Below, piece after piece: positions 41,390 to 54,800 of a DNA stretch of 64,000 nt. The DNA comes from Ditylenchus dipsaci (taxonomy: Eukaryota; Nematoda; Chromadorea; Rhabditida; Anguinidae). The notes beneath the pieces are model-generated. The model was not told where the DNA came from. It worked only from the letters and a program-made list of their open reading frames with translations, and ran no database searches. The stretch spans positions 1-64,000 of the forward strand of contig SADC01000015.1 in NCBI GenBank assembly GCA_004194705.1. Reading direction: 5' to 3'. Positions within the stretch are counted from its first letter, which is position 1. Every line of letters starts with the position of its first letter. The position numbers and the translations under genes are program-made.

Positions 41390-43534
41390 ATGTCCGCCAG
41401 CAATTTTTTGCCAACGGAAGTGCTGCTTGATGTATGCGCATTTGTGGATGTTTCTCAGTCTAAACATTTAATCTTTTGTTCCAGACGCTTTTCTGCAGCT
41501 ATTAATCATCGAATTAAGTTGCAAGTTGAAAAGGTTGGCATATGTATATTTTAAGGCAATTAAATGTACTTACTATTAGTAAGTTACTAACGGTACGTAC
41601 CATTTCGATACCATGCCCATTTCGATGCCAGGACATTCCGATGCCGGCCGCTTCGATGCTGGAACGTTTCGATGCCGGGACATTTCATTTCCACCTGTCA
41701 CGAGAAGTACCCACACTAGGTTTCAGCGTTCGGCTAGGTGAGGTTCAGTAGTTTCTGTGATAGGGTGGCTGGCCGCCCTATTACTTTCTTGTGGCAGGAT
41801 GACTTAGTGCGGCATCAAAATATCCCGGCATCGAAATGTCCCGGCATCGAAATGGGCGTGTCCGACTTACTAATAATAGATCAGGGCTCTCAAGTATTGG
41901 TTTTTTAAAGACAGATCTTTTGTTTTGCAGACCAAATTTTTACATTAAAATCTTTATATTTGACATACACAAAACTTATCAAATTATTGCAAAATAATAA
42001 AAATTTATTTCGTCCATAAACCTTACCTATTACCGTTTTACTCGAATATAACTATCCGGCTTAAGTATCTAATCATGTTTTCACTCAAAGAATGGTTGAA
42101 AGTGCTTTTTCGAGTGTTTTTACATCTGAAACGTGTAAAAATAGGCTAAGCTGTACGATCCACCAAATTCTGAAAAAACTGTTTGCTGTTTTATACCCTC
42201 TTACTTGTGTAAAACACATTTCAGGTTGCGGAAAGGCATTTAGCGTTTTTTGAAAAAAAATAAATAAAATTTTAATTTTTTGCCTTGGTCACCCCTGTTG
42301 TTTCGAAATTTGACTGTTTTTAACTGTTTTACGATAAGTCTTTTTGGGGCGTAATCGTTTTGCCAATGAGATCATTTTGCCAGTGGCGTTTTTTTGCCAA
42401 TGAGATCATTTTGCCAGTGGCGTATTTTTGCCAATGAGATCACTTAGCCAATGGTATGTTATCGCTAATATCTTCTTTTCTCAAGTACTCTTTTCCTTTT
42501 TCAGGCAAATCACCACTCATTTTCTGGCTCATTTCACTGGCTAACATACCACTGGCAAAGCTTTTCATTGGCGAAATGATTACGCCCTGTTTTTTCAGGC
42601 TTAAGCGAGGGTGGGACAAATTTAAACGCTCAACCGTGTTCCGCGAACCGGAAATTGGTGAAATTTGCTAATGTCCACCCCACTCTCCTGGCGTCTAAGT
42701 ATCTAAAAATGAAAACAACAGGAGGACCAAGGCAGGAAGTCAAAAGTTTGAACTTTTTCAAAAAAAATTCTAAATGCATTTCTGCAACCTAAAAATGTTT
42801 TAAAGTATGTTAAAAAAAACAAAAAGCATGTTCTAGGGCTTTTTGAGAACTGGCTGGATTGTACAGTTTCGCCTGTTTTTTATGTTAAAACGCCCAAAAA
42901 AGTACTTTAAATCACTTTTGAGTAAAAAACAAATAGCAGGTATACAGCTTGTCTAATAAAAACGGCACCATTTTCAAATAAAAGAATGGTTGAAACGGAA
43001 GGAGTAGTGTTCGCAAAATCACTTTGCGACAATTCAGTTTTGACCAAAATTGTTAGCAATATTCGGCAAATATTTACCGAATATTGCAAATAATTTTGCC
43101 TCTTATTGAATTGACGCAAAGTGATTTGGTGAACACTACTCCTGCCCGATGACACTCGATCGGAAATGTTAAAAGGCAGCAATCTAAAAATGCACAGTCT
43201 TTATGGGACTTTTACAAAAACTTGTTTTTTTCAGCTTCAAGCAGTGTTTGACAACCACTATGCCACTTACTTGCACTTTCAGACCCAGGATATTGAAATA
43301 GTTAGTGAAAGTCGTGGTCGCTTTTATCTTATGATGGAGATTGATAACCAGCTCGAGCTACAAATCAGCAGTCTGAAAGCCCACCCACAATTTAGTCAGA
43401 GAGCAGATCTTCAACAGCAAGAAGTTGACTTAAGCACGAGAAAATTCTACCACCTAATTCTGCTGCGAGAGCTTGATCGTGAGCTTAATGCAGATGCCGA
43501 GCGAATGCATGTGAAGGACGACTACTTGGTTTAG
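41390..43534 (+). CDS. Small two-exon F-box-like gene (copy B, intact frame)
   Basis: Exon 1 is 41390-41533 and exon 2 is 43235-43534. The predicted protein is about 148 residues: an N-terminal F-box-like segment (NFLPTEVLLDV, CSRRFSAAINHRI) and a C-terminal part ending HVKDDYLV. Exon 2 reads through here because GTGAAAGTCG keeps the base lost in copy A. The one coding substitution I see is Asn/Asp in the RELxRELNADAER segment. The protein is short for an F-box protein, which normally has a substrate-binding repeat domain, so the gene may have further exons or a different role. Confidence 0.6.
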
Positions 43535-46500
43535 TTGGTGCATGGGAGGTCCGGCGTCTCACTGAAAAATGTTTGAATTAACGAGTAAACTTTTCAAGGC
43601 AAAAATTTAAAAGCATTTCGTGTCGGGACAAATTTTTGTGGATCAATTCGGTGTGGATCAATTCGATGTGGATCAATTCGGTGCCGCCCAGCCCTGAGAT
43701 AACCTGGTATTCCCGGGGATTTTTGACCATAAGTTTTCCAATTTGTATGTTGATTCTGATAATCATCGGTACTTTCAATAACATAAATGAATAGATAAGT
43801 AAGTAATTATGTCGATTAAATTAATTATGGTCACCTTGATTACCGTAATAAAGTTTATCAAACTAAAAATTTAAAAAAAATATGGTAACAAAATTGGTGC
43901 GCCCCCCTCCCATCAAAGTGTAAGAGGTCCAACAGCCTCTTTTTATAACCAAACAAGCTTAACCAAAAATTGTTTATAATGAACTGAAAAAAGTAAAAGT
44001 GCTACCACACACCGACAACGAAATTGCTATAAACAAATGATAGAAAACATTCGAAACTGGTTTTATAAACAATTTTCGCGGTAGTTTCACAACTATTTGA
44101 AGTTTAAATGAATAGCATGGTTTGAATTTCAAGCCATGCTTTATTTACAGTCGCCTCTCGATATGACGGACTTTAAGGCAAATTTATACGAGGCCCGGTA
44201 CACTTTAAAGTGTACACATATACACTTTTAACCATTTTGTAAGCAAAAAATGTTTGGTATAAAAATGATTAAAATTTTTTGCCTTAGTCCCCTTCTGATT
44301 TTGTTGAAACTTTTATACCTCCGAATTTCGAAAAGCATTTCAATTTATCTTATTTTTTTCATCTACCAACTTTAGGCTTGGTCAAGGGTGGATGATATAC
44401 AGGGTTTTAAAACTTCAATAAAAAACTTTTTTTGCGAAAACAACAGTTGGCGGCAAATCATATTTTTTTCGCCGTACCCATTTTTTTCCATATCCCTTGA
44501 AGGAGGAGAACCTTTTCTGGCCCGAATGGTTTTAATCCCACCACGAGCATGCATATTTTTCCCGACTGTTTTTTTATTACTTTTACATATCACTACTCTT
44601 TTTACATTTTCATATATTAGTTTTGTAAAATAGAAATAAGTAGCCAAGTGGATCAGCGAAGCAAGGAAACTACGTATAAACTACGCTTACTGCTAGTAGA
44701 AGTTTTGCAATTATAAAAGATACTACAGCGATGCTTAGAGTGTCACAAATTTCTGATTTCTTCACCCGACTCAATCGATTCCAGCAACTCTCCTTGGTGT
44801 CTTCTACAGAAGAGCATAATTACATAGTTACCGAAAGGACATCGATCGCGAAGTCGAAATCGAAAATTTACGACACTCTAATTGTCGCTGCAATACTTTT
44901 TATAATGGCGAAACTTCTACTAGCAGTAAGCGTGGTTTATACGTAGTTTCATTGTTTGGCTGATCCACTTAGCTACAGTCAACTCTCGATACAGTGTACC
45001 CTCGATATAGTGTATATTTTTTCAACCTCATTTAGTCAGCTCTATAAGCCAAACTGGCTTAGAGCGTACCCTCGATACAGTGTAACCCTTAATATAGTGT
45101 ATATTTTTCCGATCCCCGCGAGCTACACTGTATCGAGAGTGGACTGTACTAATTTCTCTTTTCCAAAACTTAAATATGAAAATGTAAAAAGAGTATTTAA
45201 AAACAATAAGAAACAGTCGGGAAAAAAATTTGCGTGCTCGTAATGGGGTCCGAACCATTCGGGCCAGAAAATGTTTCCCTCCTTTAATAGTAAGTCCTAG
45301 TTGAGGAATAAATAGCTACCATACAGTTAGACTTGATGGCTTCTTTATATATTCTATGTAGTTGTAGTACCGTTTCTTAACACAGCACCAATTGCTTTGA
45401 TAAATGCTAAGGTATTCACTAAGTATAGTGTTCACCTACGCTTTTTAAGGAAATATTTCTCGATTTAACGATCTCATATAGCCGGTCCCGAGGGTGATCG
45501 TTAAAGGAGCATGGTTTTTGCGCGCAGCGGTATGCGCAAAATTTAAATTGGCGGGGGACACTTCTCTTTCGTCTCGCACTGTACTCTTTGGAGTCATTTC
45601 AAACGATTCGAAAGAGTACAGAAAGAGACGAAAGAGAAGTGTCCCCCCCCCCCCAAATTAAAATTTTGCACATGTCGCTGCGCGCAAAGATCATGGTCCT
45701 TTAAATCGAGGTCCGACTGTATTTGCTTTGGTTATTCGGAATCTAATGAAAACGAGCTAGGGGAAATAAACTTGAGGCTTTAAAATTTAACAGTTATTGT
45801 GGTTTCCTTGCAAGATGAAGGCTAGAATTTATTATTTGGCAAAATTGATTCCTCCAAAATAGCTTTTGTGGATGATTGGATAAAAAAGAAAGTTTACCTT
45901 TACTTTCTGGTTATTAGCACTCACTCAAATTTTATACTAATATCTCTAAAATTTGTCTATTGTTCCCCTACTTTTGATTGTTTGCTTAGAAGAGTGCACA
46001 CACAAATTCAGGTCGTTGATTGCTTTGTCAATGTCCATTTGTCTGCAAAAGCGTCATCGTTTAGTGATATATAGAAATCAATAATTACCGTATTTCCTCT
46101 AATAGCTCACCCGGTGAGTTATTTTTTGGATCGCTGAAAATTGGAAAAATTTGAGGTCGATCTCGAGATTTTTGCGTGAAAATATGAAATTTAAAAACTG
46201 GAATCGGTAGAGCTCGTGGGAATTAAGAAAACGCAATAAACAGCTTTGCAAAATATTTGTTCCGAGCTGAGATACAGGCCCTCAAAGTTGAGGGGGGTGA
46301 GTTATTAGAGCAGGGTGAGTTATTAGAGGAAATACGGTATAATTCTTTAAACTATTGGTTTTCCGAGTATGTATGAATTTTTGCAAAATGCTTAGTGATA
46401 AATTTGTGAAATAATATTTATTTCGATAACTGATGTTGGTTTGCTTGACGTGCACAAGACGTAAAATTAGTTTTGAAGCTTTCTCCAAATTTGAACTCGT

Positions 46501-48296
46501 TAGAAATTTGTTAGTAAAAGCAGAAAATTTGATTTGCTTATTTTTGAGAATTTAGTTGACTTTATTTTTTGTTATACCGTATTTCCTGTATTAAACGCTC
46601 CGGCGCGTTTACTTTTTGGATCCCCAAAAATCGGAAAATTTTGAGGTCAATCTAGATATTTTAGAGCGAAAATCCAAAACATAAAAAGTAGAATCGGTAG
46701 AGCTCGCAGGAGTTGAGAAAATGCAAACAAAAAATCAAAAAAAAATCCTGCTCCGAGAAACAAACCCTTAAAGTCAGGGGGGCGCGTTCATTAGAGGAAA
46801 TACAGTATTTTGATTTCACATCCACTCCTGTTAAAAGTATCAAGAAATCCAAGACTACAAAGCTTATCCAACCTTTATTCTGGTTTCAAATTTTGAATGA
46901 GAAATTAACTGAAAATGAAAATATTGAAAATAAACTTCTAACAGATCTCATTCATTATTAGCTGACTCATTACCTTGAAAAAATATATTGTTGAGGTAGA
47001 TCGCATTGAAGTGCTTGTATCTATCTAACAAATTAAAAAAGATTAGTTTCTATGGAGCCCAATGGTACTTTTCACAATATCTTGGGTGTAAAGACCAGTG
47101 AGACAAGCCATACAAAAGTGTTTTGTTGATTATTTAAAAAATTATCTTAGTGTTAAATGAGTTTTGATATACCGTATTCTCGTACTTATGTCATTCAGAT
47201 CACACTTACATTTTTTTCGATTTTTTGTTCAATATATGCAATTTTAATGTTTATTATTCACATGCATACAATTCAACAATTTGAGATAAAGAAAAAGACC
47301 ATGGTTTTTGCGCGCAGCGGCATGTGCAAAATTTGAATTGGCGGGGAAAGTTCTCTTTGGGGTCTCACTGTACTCTTTGGAGTAAGGTCGAACAATTCCA
47401 AAAAGTTCAGTGCCAGACGGAAGAGAATTGTCCCCGCCAATTCAAATTTTTTTCAAAAACCATGGTCCTTTAAGCGACTTATTTCTATCAAATACAGTTT
47501 AAAAAAGTGGATTATGGTCACAAATATCATATTTGGCCAATACAGGTGCAAAAATGGACAGGAAGTAAATAATTACCCTCGTTTTCGTGCTATTTTACAC
47601 GTATTTTACATATTAGTCGCTAATGGACTTTTTAAAAGATGTTATAAAAAAACTATATTATTCTCCAAGATCGATTTTTGTACTCAAAGTCCAGTCTCAA
47701 ATTTATTCCTTAAAAGCTTTGGTCACAACCACACCTTAACCTCTAAGTCAGACATACCAAAATACAACTAGGACAATAAAGACAGCAACTACTACCACAG
47801 GTCACCAACACTCCCTTTTAAAGACAACCCAAACTAACCATTCCCACACACACTGACCACTACATTCACTGACCAAAGCAGCAGTCTCTTTTTACAAATC
47901 TGTTCTATAACCTCTGACTCTCTGCCACACAATCTCTACAAAAATGAAGTCTTTTCCCAATGTCACCCAGCCTTTTAAGGTAAAGGAATTCAGCAGCAAG
48001 AAAAGAAACAGATCCCCCTAAACTAAGAAAACGCTATGTGCCTGGCCTTTTTTCTCTCCGTTTGACTGCGCACAGGTTGCTGTTTCTCATGTAGATGTAG
48101 TAGTAGCACTTGTAACTGTACAGAAATCCCATGTACTTTCAATTTCCTTCCAGCTTCCCCATTTTTGCATTTTAACAAGAGCAACTCATGTCTTCCCTAT
48201 TTTGACAGGGGAAGTGGTATACAAGGCAAGTACTTCCCCAACAATGGTTTTTTTTGCCTTTTATTTTTAAATTTTTAAAAGAAAAAGCATTTCAAG

Positions 48297-48503
48297 CAGG
48301 GATGGGAATGAAATTTTTTCAAAAAAGTACATTTTTCAATAACAGTCCATTTTAACTACTTTTGAAGAAAAAAGGTGATTTTATCCAGTGCTTATTGCGA
48401 TTCTGAAGCAAAAAAGACTTTGACTAGAATTTTCAAAATAAAAAAGATTTGGGGTCCTAAAAAAGCACAAATCTTTTTTTAAAAAGTACGATTCCCATCC
48501 CTG
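48297..48503. mobile_element. hAT-type MITE (copy B)
   Basis: Counterpart of 14700-14905 with the same CAGGGATGGGAAT terminal repeats and imperfect 8-bp duplication, so the insertion predates the divergence of the copies. Confidence 0.8.
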
Positions 48504-51500
48504 ATTTGAAGTGTTAAGTAAAAGTCTTGAAAATTCCTTTTTAGATAAAAAAAAAACCTTGGATTTGAACACCAAATTCGTGCTCAGCGCAATCAGTTTT
48601 GCTTATAAAAGTGCTTTTACAATTGATAAATTACTGTCAAATTTAAAAATCCTCTCGAGACAAAAAATATTTAATTTGAATAATTCGAAGATTTCAAAAA
48701 TGCAAATGTTTTTTTCTCGAGGGGAATTCAAAATTTTTCAATTGTAAGAGCACTTCAACAAGCAAATCGACCATGCTGGACACGAAACCGGTGTTATAAT
48801 ATAAGGTTTGCTTATCCAAAGGAAAGTTTGATGTCAGTATTTGTAACTGTACAGAAATCACTAGTACTTTCAGTTTCCTTCCAGCTTCCTCATTTTCGCA
48901 TTTTAACAAGATCAGCTCGTGTGTTCCAATTTCGACAGGGGAAGAGGTAGTTGCTTTTCCACTGATGTTCTTTCCTGCCTTTTTTCTGTTTCTATCCTTC
49001 AAAATACAGCAGCAGCAGCCAAAGTACAGCTATTTCGCGTTGGATATGCGCCTGTTTAACCACTTTTCTTTCTTTGCTCTATATCTCTGTATATTTTTTT
49101 CTTTTTTTATCTTCATATTCTTCCCTTCTGTGTGTTTTTGGATGAACTGAAGTACATTTTTGAAAAGAGCAGAAAAATTTTTGCGTCATTTTTTTCCTCA
49201 CTTGCAGTATAGGTTGTTGATTTTAGCGCGGTGGGTGGAAAAGAAGCAGTAATTTTGTTTCTGTTTTCTGCTATTGTAACAATAATAATTTTTATTTATG
49301 AGCAGCAAGTTTTGTTGTTGGGAGGTGTAATCTTGCAGTAGTTTTCATTTCCTTCTATACTTTTGTTGGTATTACGCTAGTTATTTTTTGATTCATTCCT
49401 GTGCTCTTAAAGTAGTAATTTTGAACTTGTTAGACCAAGAGAAATTTCGCAGCTGTACACTGAAGCTGTACTTTTTTATCACCCCAATCTGTTTTTTTTG
49501 ACTGTAAAAACGAAACTGGCAAAATTTTTCAAAAATTGGGTGAAAAAAAGTGTCGGACCCAAGGTGGGAACGAATTTTTGGGGTGCCGAATAAACGAGGT
49601 TTGACTGTAATTAAAAAGTACCCTGATATTTAGGCTAATTTGTAATCTTCGTGTTCTTGTGTTAAGAATACTTAACAATCAAAAAACAGTGATAAGTCTA
49701 AAGTCCAATCTAAAACAGCTTATTTTTGCTCTGATCAATTTCAAGGTCTATCACCAATGAAGCACTCCACATCTAATTTGGCGCCACAAATAATCTTTTT
49801 TAGGTTTTGCTTGTTAGTGGTGATAACCTTGAGATTCTTCTACTTCTTCAGATCAACCAATAGAAACATGTATTTGGTGGAGTGAAAGAAGAAAAAATCT
49901 ATCATAAAAAATCTAATAATAATAAGCAATTCACCACAGATTTATTCAAAAGTATATTTTGACACCAATTACCGTATTTTCTCTGATAGAAGCCTCCCCT
50001 CAACTTTGAGGGTCTGTATCTCAGAGCACAGTTTAAATTTTGCAAAGCTGTTTATTGCCTTATTCTTAACTCCCACACTTCTTAACACCCGAGCTCCACT
50101 CATTCCGCTTTTCGGATTTTGGATAAGCACCCGAAAATTTCGAGATCGACCTAACATTTTCCTTATTTCTGGTGATAGAAAAATAGAAGCTCCGTGGCTT
50201 TCATTAGAGAAAATACGGTACACCAAAAACACTTCACGCTTCTTTATCCCAGTCGAAAAAAATACTAAAAAAAGCTGTCTAATCTGTTCTGCTAATAAGA
50301 CACTTGTCGTTTAGCAAGCCCACTGGTTAGCAGGGGTCACTTTTAAGCTGAACAAATAATCCAGTCTATTAGTACTGCTATTCCTTGCTTTACCGTTCCA
50401 CTCATTTTTTCGCTTTTCCCTTAAAGCTGACCACTTTGACCGTCTCGAGTTGTTTTGATTTTTTATAGCAGCACTTAGTTAGACTAGCTCGAGCAAAATC
50501 CCCCAAGTACTCACTTATCTGGCTGACTCAGTTTTGATGAGGATTATAGTTAATTAAGATATCTGCCTCCATATTAACCAGTATTTTTTCTGCTTTTATT
50601 AGTCACATTCCATGGTTGTCTGAGTAAAAAAGCGGTGACGCCCAGAAATGATGACGCCCAAAATTAGTGTTAATTGACCAACATACAAAATGAGGCATCT
50701 TTTCTTTTTCTTCTCTTTGTTGACCTTGCTCTCTCATTCATTCATGCATTCTTCCTTTGTCAATCAAAAAATTCCTTTAAGGTCTGAATTGGAACATTTT
50801 TTGTAAAATAATATAATCCTTTTTCAAGTATTTGAATGCAATTTTAAACTTAAAATTTTTTTGTTATTATAATTGTGTTTTAACTAGATTTTGAAGAAAC
50901 AAATATATAATTTTTATTTATTTGTGACAAAATTCTATTTTTACCTTTTTTTCTTCCTCGCACCCAATTCTTCTGGCCAAATTTTGTGCTTTACAGAATT
51001 ATCTACATTTTTGAGAAATGTGTTTGACCACCCTCTCCCTTGGGTACTTTTTGACTTGAGCTTATGTTAGCATTCACTATGACGGACTTACAAATGTCTT
51101 TATTCTACTTTTAGTTCCGACAAAATGCTTGAGTTTGTCCTAACATGCTCTGGCCTACCCTCCGCTTGAGCACACGACAAGAAACAATATGGGGAACTGA
51201 GAAAAAATTTCACACAGAAACGCCGGATTTCTTTTGTCATAGAATTTCGTTCGTGCTTCTCAATGTCAATTTTTCAATTTTATGTCATTTGATCTGCACT
51301 TTTCTCAAATTGCACCTGTAACCCACTATTTTGCTTGTATAAACTCCGAGAAACCTTTATAAGTACGGAAGGTTGTATTTTACGGATCTTTGGTTCTTCT
51401 TGCATCTTCTTCTTCCTAAAAATGTTTATAAACAAACTTCCAGCTGGTTTTAAAGTACAATAGTATTAACTATATTTTTGTTACACTTTAACCAAAAATT

Positions 51501-51872
51501 CGCATTAGTATTTTTTACTTAAGTATTTTAATTGTTATCTGGTCATGGTTGTGTGTCTCAAATTGTACTACCACCACATTAGTTAATGGTGCGTGTGTTT
51601 TTTCTACTCATTTTCAACAGCAAATCACTGCTCGTTATTTCTGCCATTTATCTCTTTCATGTTCTTCTTTCTTTTCTCTGTTTTTGCTGCATTTTTTGAT
51701 TGACCGGTTTTGTGATGTTGTAGTTGGACTAAACTTTAACAACATCTTAAATAATCGATTTTCAGTCTGGTTTAAAGAGATCAAAGACGATAAGAAATTG
51801 ATTTTGTTGGGAAAGGCAGTGCTGAGCCCGGCTGGGCAACTTATATTTTTGCTTTTTGTACATTGATCCACA

Positions 51873-54800
51873 ATGATACTCAGAAGTCTTCACTACTTAT
51901 TTTTGGTGAGATGCTTTTGTCGCATATTTGTTTGATCACAATTTTTTTTAGCGATATCCAGTTTTTTGTGTATTTGGAGGATAGCTTTCGCAACAGCGGA
52001 ATCTTCATCTTCAGCTTCCTCAGAGGAAACGGGTAGTTTTCAGCTCAAGGCTAACTCTAATACCAGAATAGCCTGGCTCATCGACAGCGACTCACTGCCT
52101 TGGAGGGGCTCTTATTCTTTTTGAGGTGGACATAAGTGGAATTAACATTAAAAGTAAAAAAATAGCTAAGCAGAATTATGTAATAGAGCGTATTTCAAAA
52201 GTTACTCAAGTGAGCACAACAGCTTAAACCAAAAATGACCAAGACAAAAAGTGTTCGGATAATTTTTACAAAAAAAAAACTCGGCTCCAGTATATAACAC
52301 TCCTCAATTTAAACTTTTTGACTTTGGGCGGAGGTATCGGTTTTTTAATCGTGTTCTTGTTTGCGAAAATCCCAAAATCCACTGTTTTTGACCTCAAAAC
52401 AACTGTAGTCAAAAACGTTTCGAATTTCCCGTTTATTATACGAGAAATGCAACATTTAACGACGGGGCTGAAAATGCTCAAAATATGTGAATGGTCAAAA
52501 TGAATCATTTTGATATTTTTTTTCGAGTATGACAAAAACATGCTTGACCGCCTAGAAGTGAGAAATAAAAAAACACTTGTGAGGTCATTTAGAGAGTTCT
52601 TCTTTTTTCAAAACTTTTAGTCTTTTTTGGAAAGCTTGATTACCACGCCTTAATAAAACACTTAAAAACCACGAACCCACTAAACAAACTACTTTTAGCT
52701 CTCCATCTGATGTTGGCTCAATCCCATTCAGTGTGCCTTTGCTGTCAGTAATCGACACACATTCTCAACTTCTATTAGCTGAATGCAGAGCCACACTAGA
52801 GCCAACTTCCAACTGGAGGCATTTCCAGTGGATCCTAGACAGCAGCGCTTTGCAGTGCAATGTGTCTGGCCAAGAGTATGTGGTTTCCCCTTTTGTTGGC
52901 AAGTCCAAAATCAGGGAGTTCAATGCCAAAATCGCCTCTAGTACAATTTACACAATTTTTTCTTAAAATTTCAATTATAGATTACCTATTTAAGGTGCCT
53001 CCACTCTTTGTTTAAAAGAGCTGAGAATAGACAGGGAGCCAGAAAATCAAGAGTGTCCACCCAAATTTTCTTCGGCTTCTGGCTTCTCCTACACCCCAAC
53101 CTAGATTGCTTCTGTTCTTTGAGCTCTGCAGAGCAGCAAACAACTTTTAATGACGTTTCTTCTCCCAACAGTAATATGCAAGAGTCGAGCATTGTTAGAA
53201 GGAAATCAGAAGGAGCACCACCAAGTGCAGTTTCTAATCCTCCAGTCGCCTTTCCTATGTTTAGACCGGTGGCATTAAGTTCAGCTAGTCAGATTGCAGC
53301 ATCTCCAACAGAAGCACCTACAGATGATGATCACTTTGAGTTTGTGGTGAGTGTTTTCGTCTATATATTAAAAAAAGCAAATCGCACAGAATAAATTTTG
53401 AAAATCTTTACCCAGCTTTGAAATACTTAAAGTAAACACCGTAGCCTTTCTAATAAGAGCCCATAGGCACTTATTTTTCAAAGCCCCCGAAAATTTGGGA
53501 ACGATCTCGAAAACGTTTGTCGCAAACCGCAATCTGAATCAAATAAAAAAACATCATACCTGACCTTGATGAGTGAAAAATTTAATACAGTAAAACTTCA
53601 GTTTAACGACCCCCACCTCAAGTTTGTTCCCAGCTAGGGTCCGACACTTTTTTAAGCTGATTTTGAAAGCTTTTTTTTAAATTCTGTTGGACAGTCCGGT
53701 TCCAAATAACGCAAGGATTCCGATTTTGCCGATCGTTTTTCAAAGACCAGAAGCTATTGCTTTAAAAAAAAATAAAAACCCTTGATTTAGCGACCCCTTT
53801 ATTAAAATTAGAGCTTCCTTAATCGAGGTTTTGCTTATTTAAAAGCAAATCTTAAAGCAATCAGCAAAATCGGAATCCTTGCGATATTTGCGATCAGACT
53901 GTAGAAACATAACAGAGAAAGCGCTTTTAAAATAAGCTTAAAAAGTGTCGGACCAAAGTGGTAACGAAATTGAGGGGGGGGGGGGGTTGGTCGTTAAATC
54001 GAGGTTTGACTGCAGATAAAATCTGGCTTTTGAGGGCATTACACTTATGCTTGGAGGTCTGATTTTGTGAAAGTCGTGCACAGCAGTCTGAAAACCCACA
54101 GGTAGTACAAAGTTACAGACAGGAATTCTCATGTTGAGATCGTTTTAACCTTAGATTATAAAGCACCAGTTTTTATGAAAAATGGAGGTTTTTAATTGCA
54201 ACAATAAAACTTTTGCTACGAAAAAATCATTAAAACAATTTTTAAGCCTTTACCTTCAACAGTCAAAGCTAGAGCTCCGGCTGAGTTCAAAGAGATCAGA
54301 GTGGGAGAAAACAACCACCAGTTTCTGACGGTTTTTGCGACAAAGAAACCCCCAGTCACTACTACCATTAAAGACATGGGTGCAGTTAATGATCCGTGCA
54401 TCAAATTTGAATGTAAGAATAATGGAAGCTGTGATGTGGGATCCAATTTTATGGTAAGATTAAAAAACATTGAGCACAAATTTCTAATTTAAAATTTTTT
54501 AAAAAATTTAGCCATTTTGCATGTGTCAAAATGGATTTTCGGGCACACACTGTGAAGTAAGGATGTGTGATACCATTACTTGTCATGCTGGCTTAGAGAC
54601 TTGTCAGATCGTAACGGCAGAGCTACCTGCGAATGTGTTGAAGGCAAGGCTGGAGAAGATTGCAGAAAAAATGTAACAAAAATTTTAAAAAATTAGTAAA
54701 TAATTTAAATTTTTAAATTTTTTTCAGAAACAGCCTCAAAATAGCACAGTGCCTACTGCAATTTCCCAAGCTCTAGTCTGCCCTAATGAATGTAAAAATG

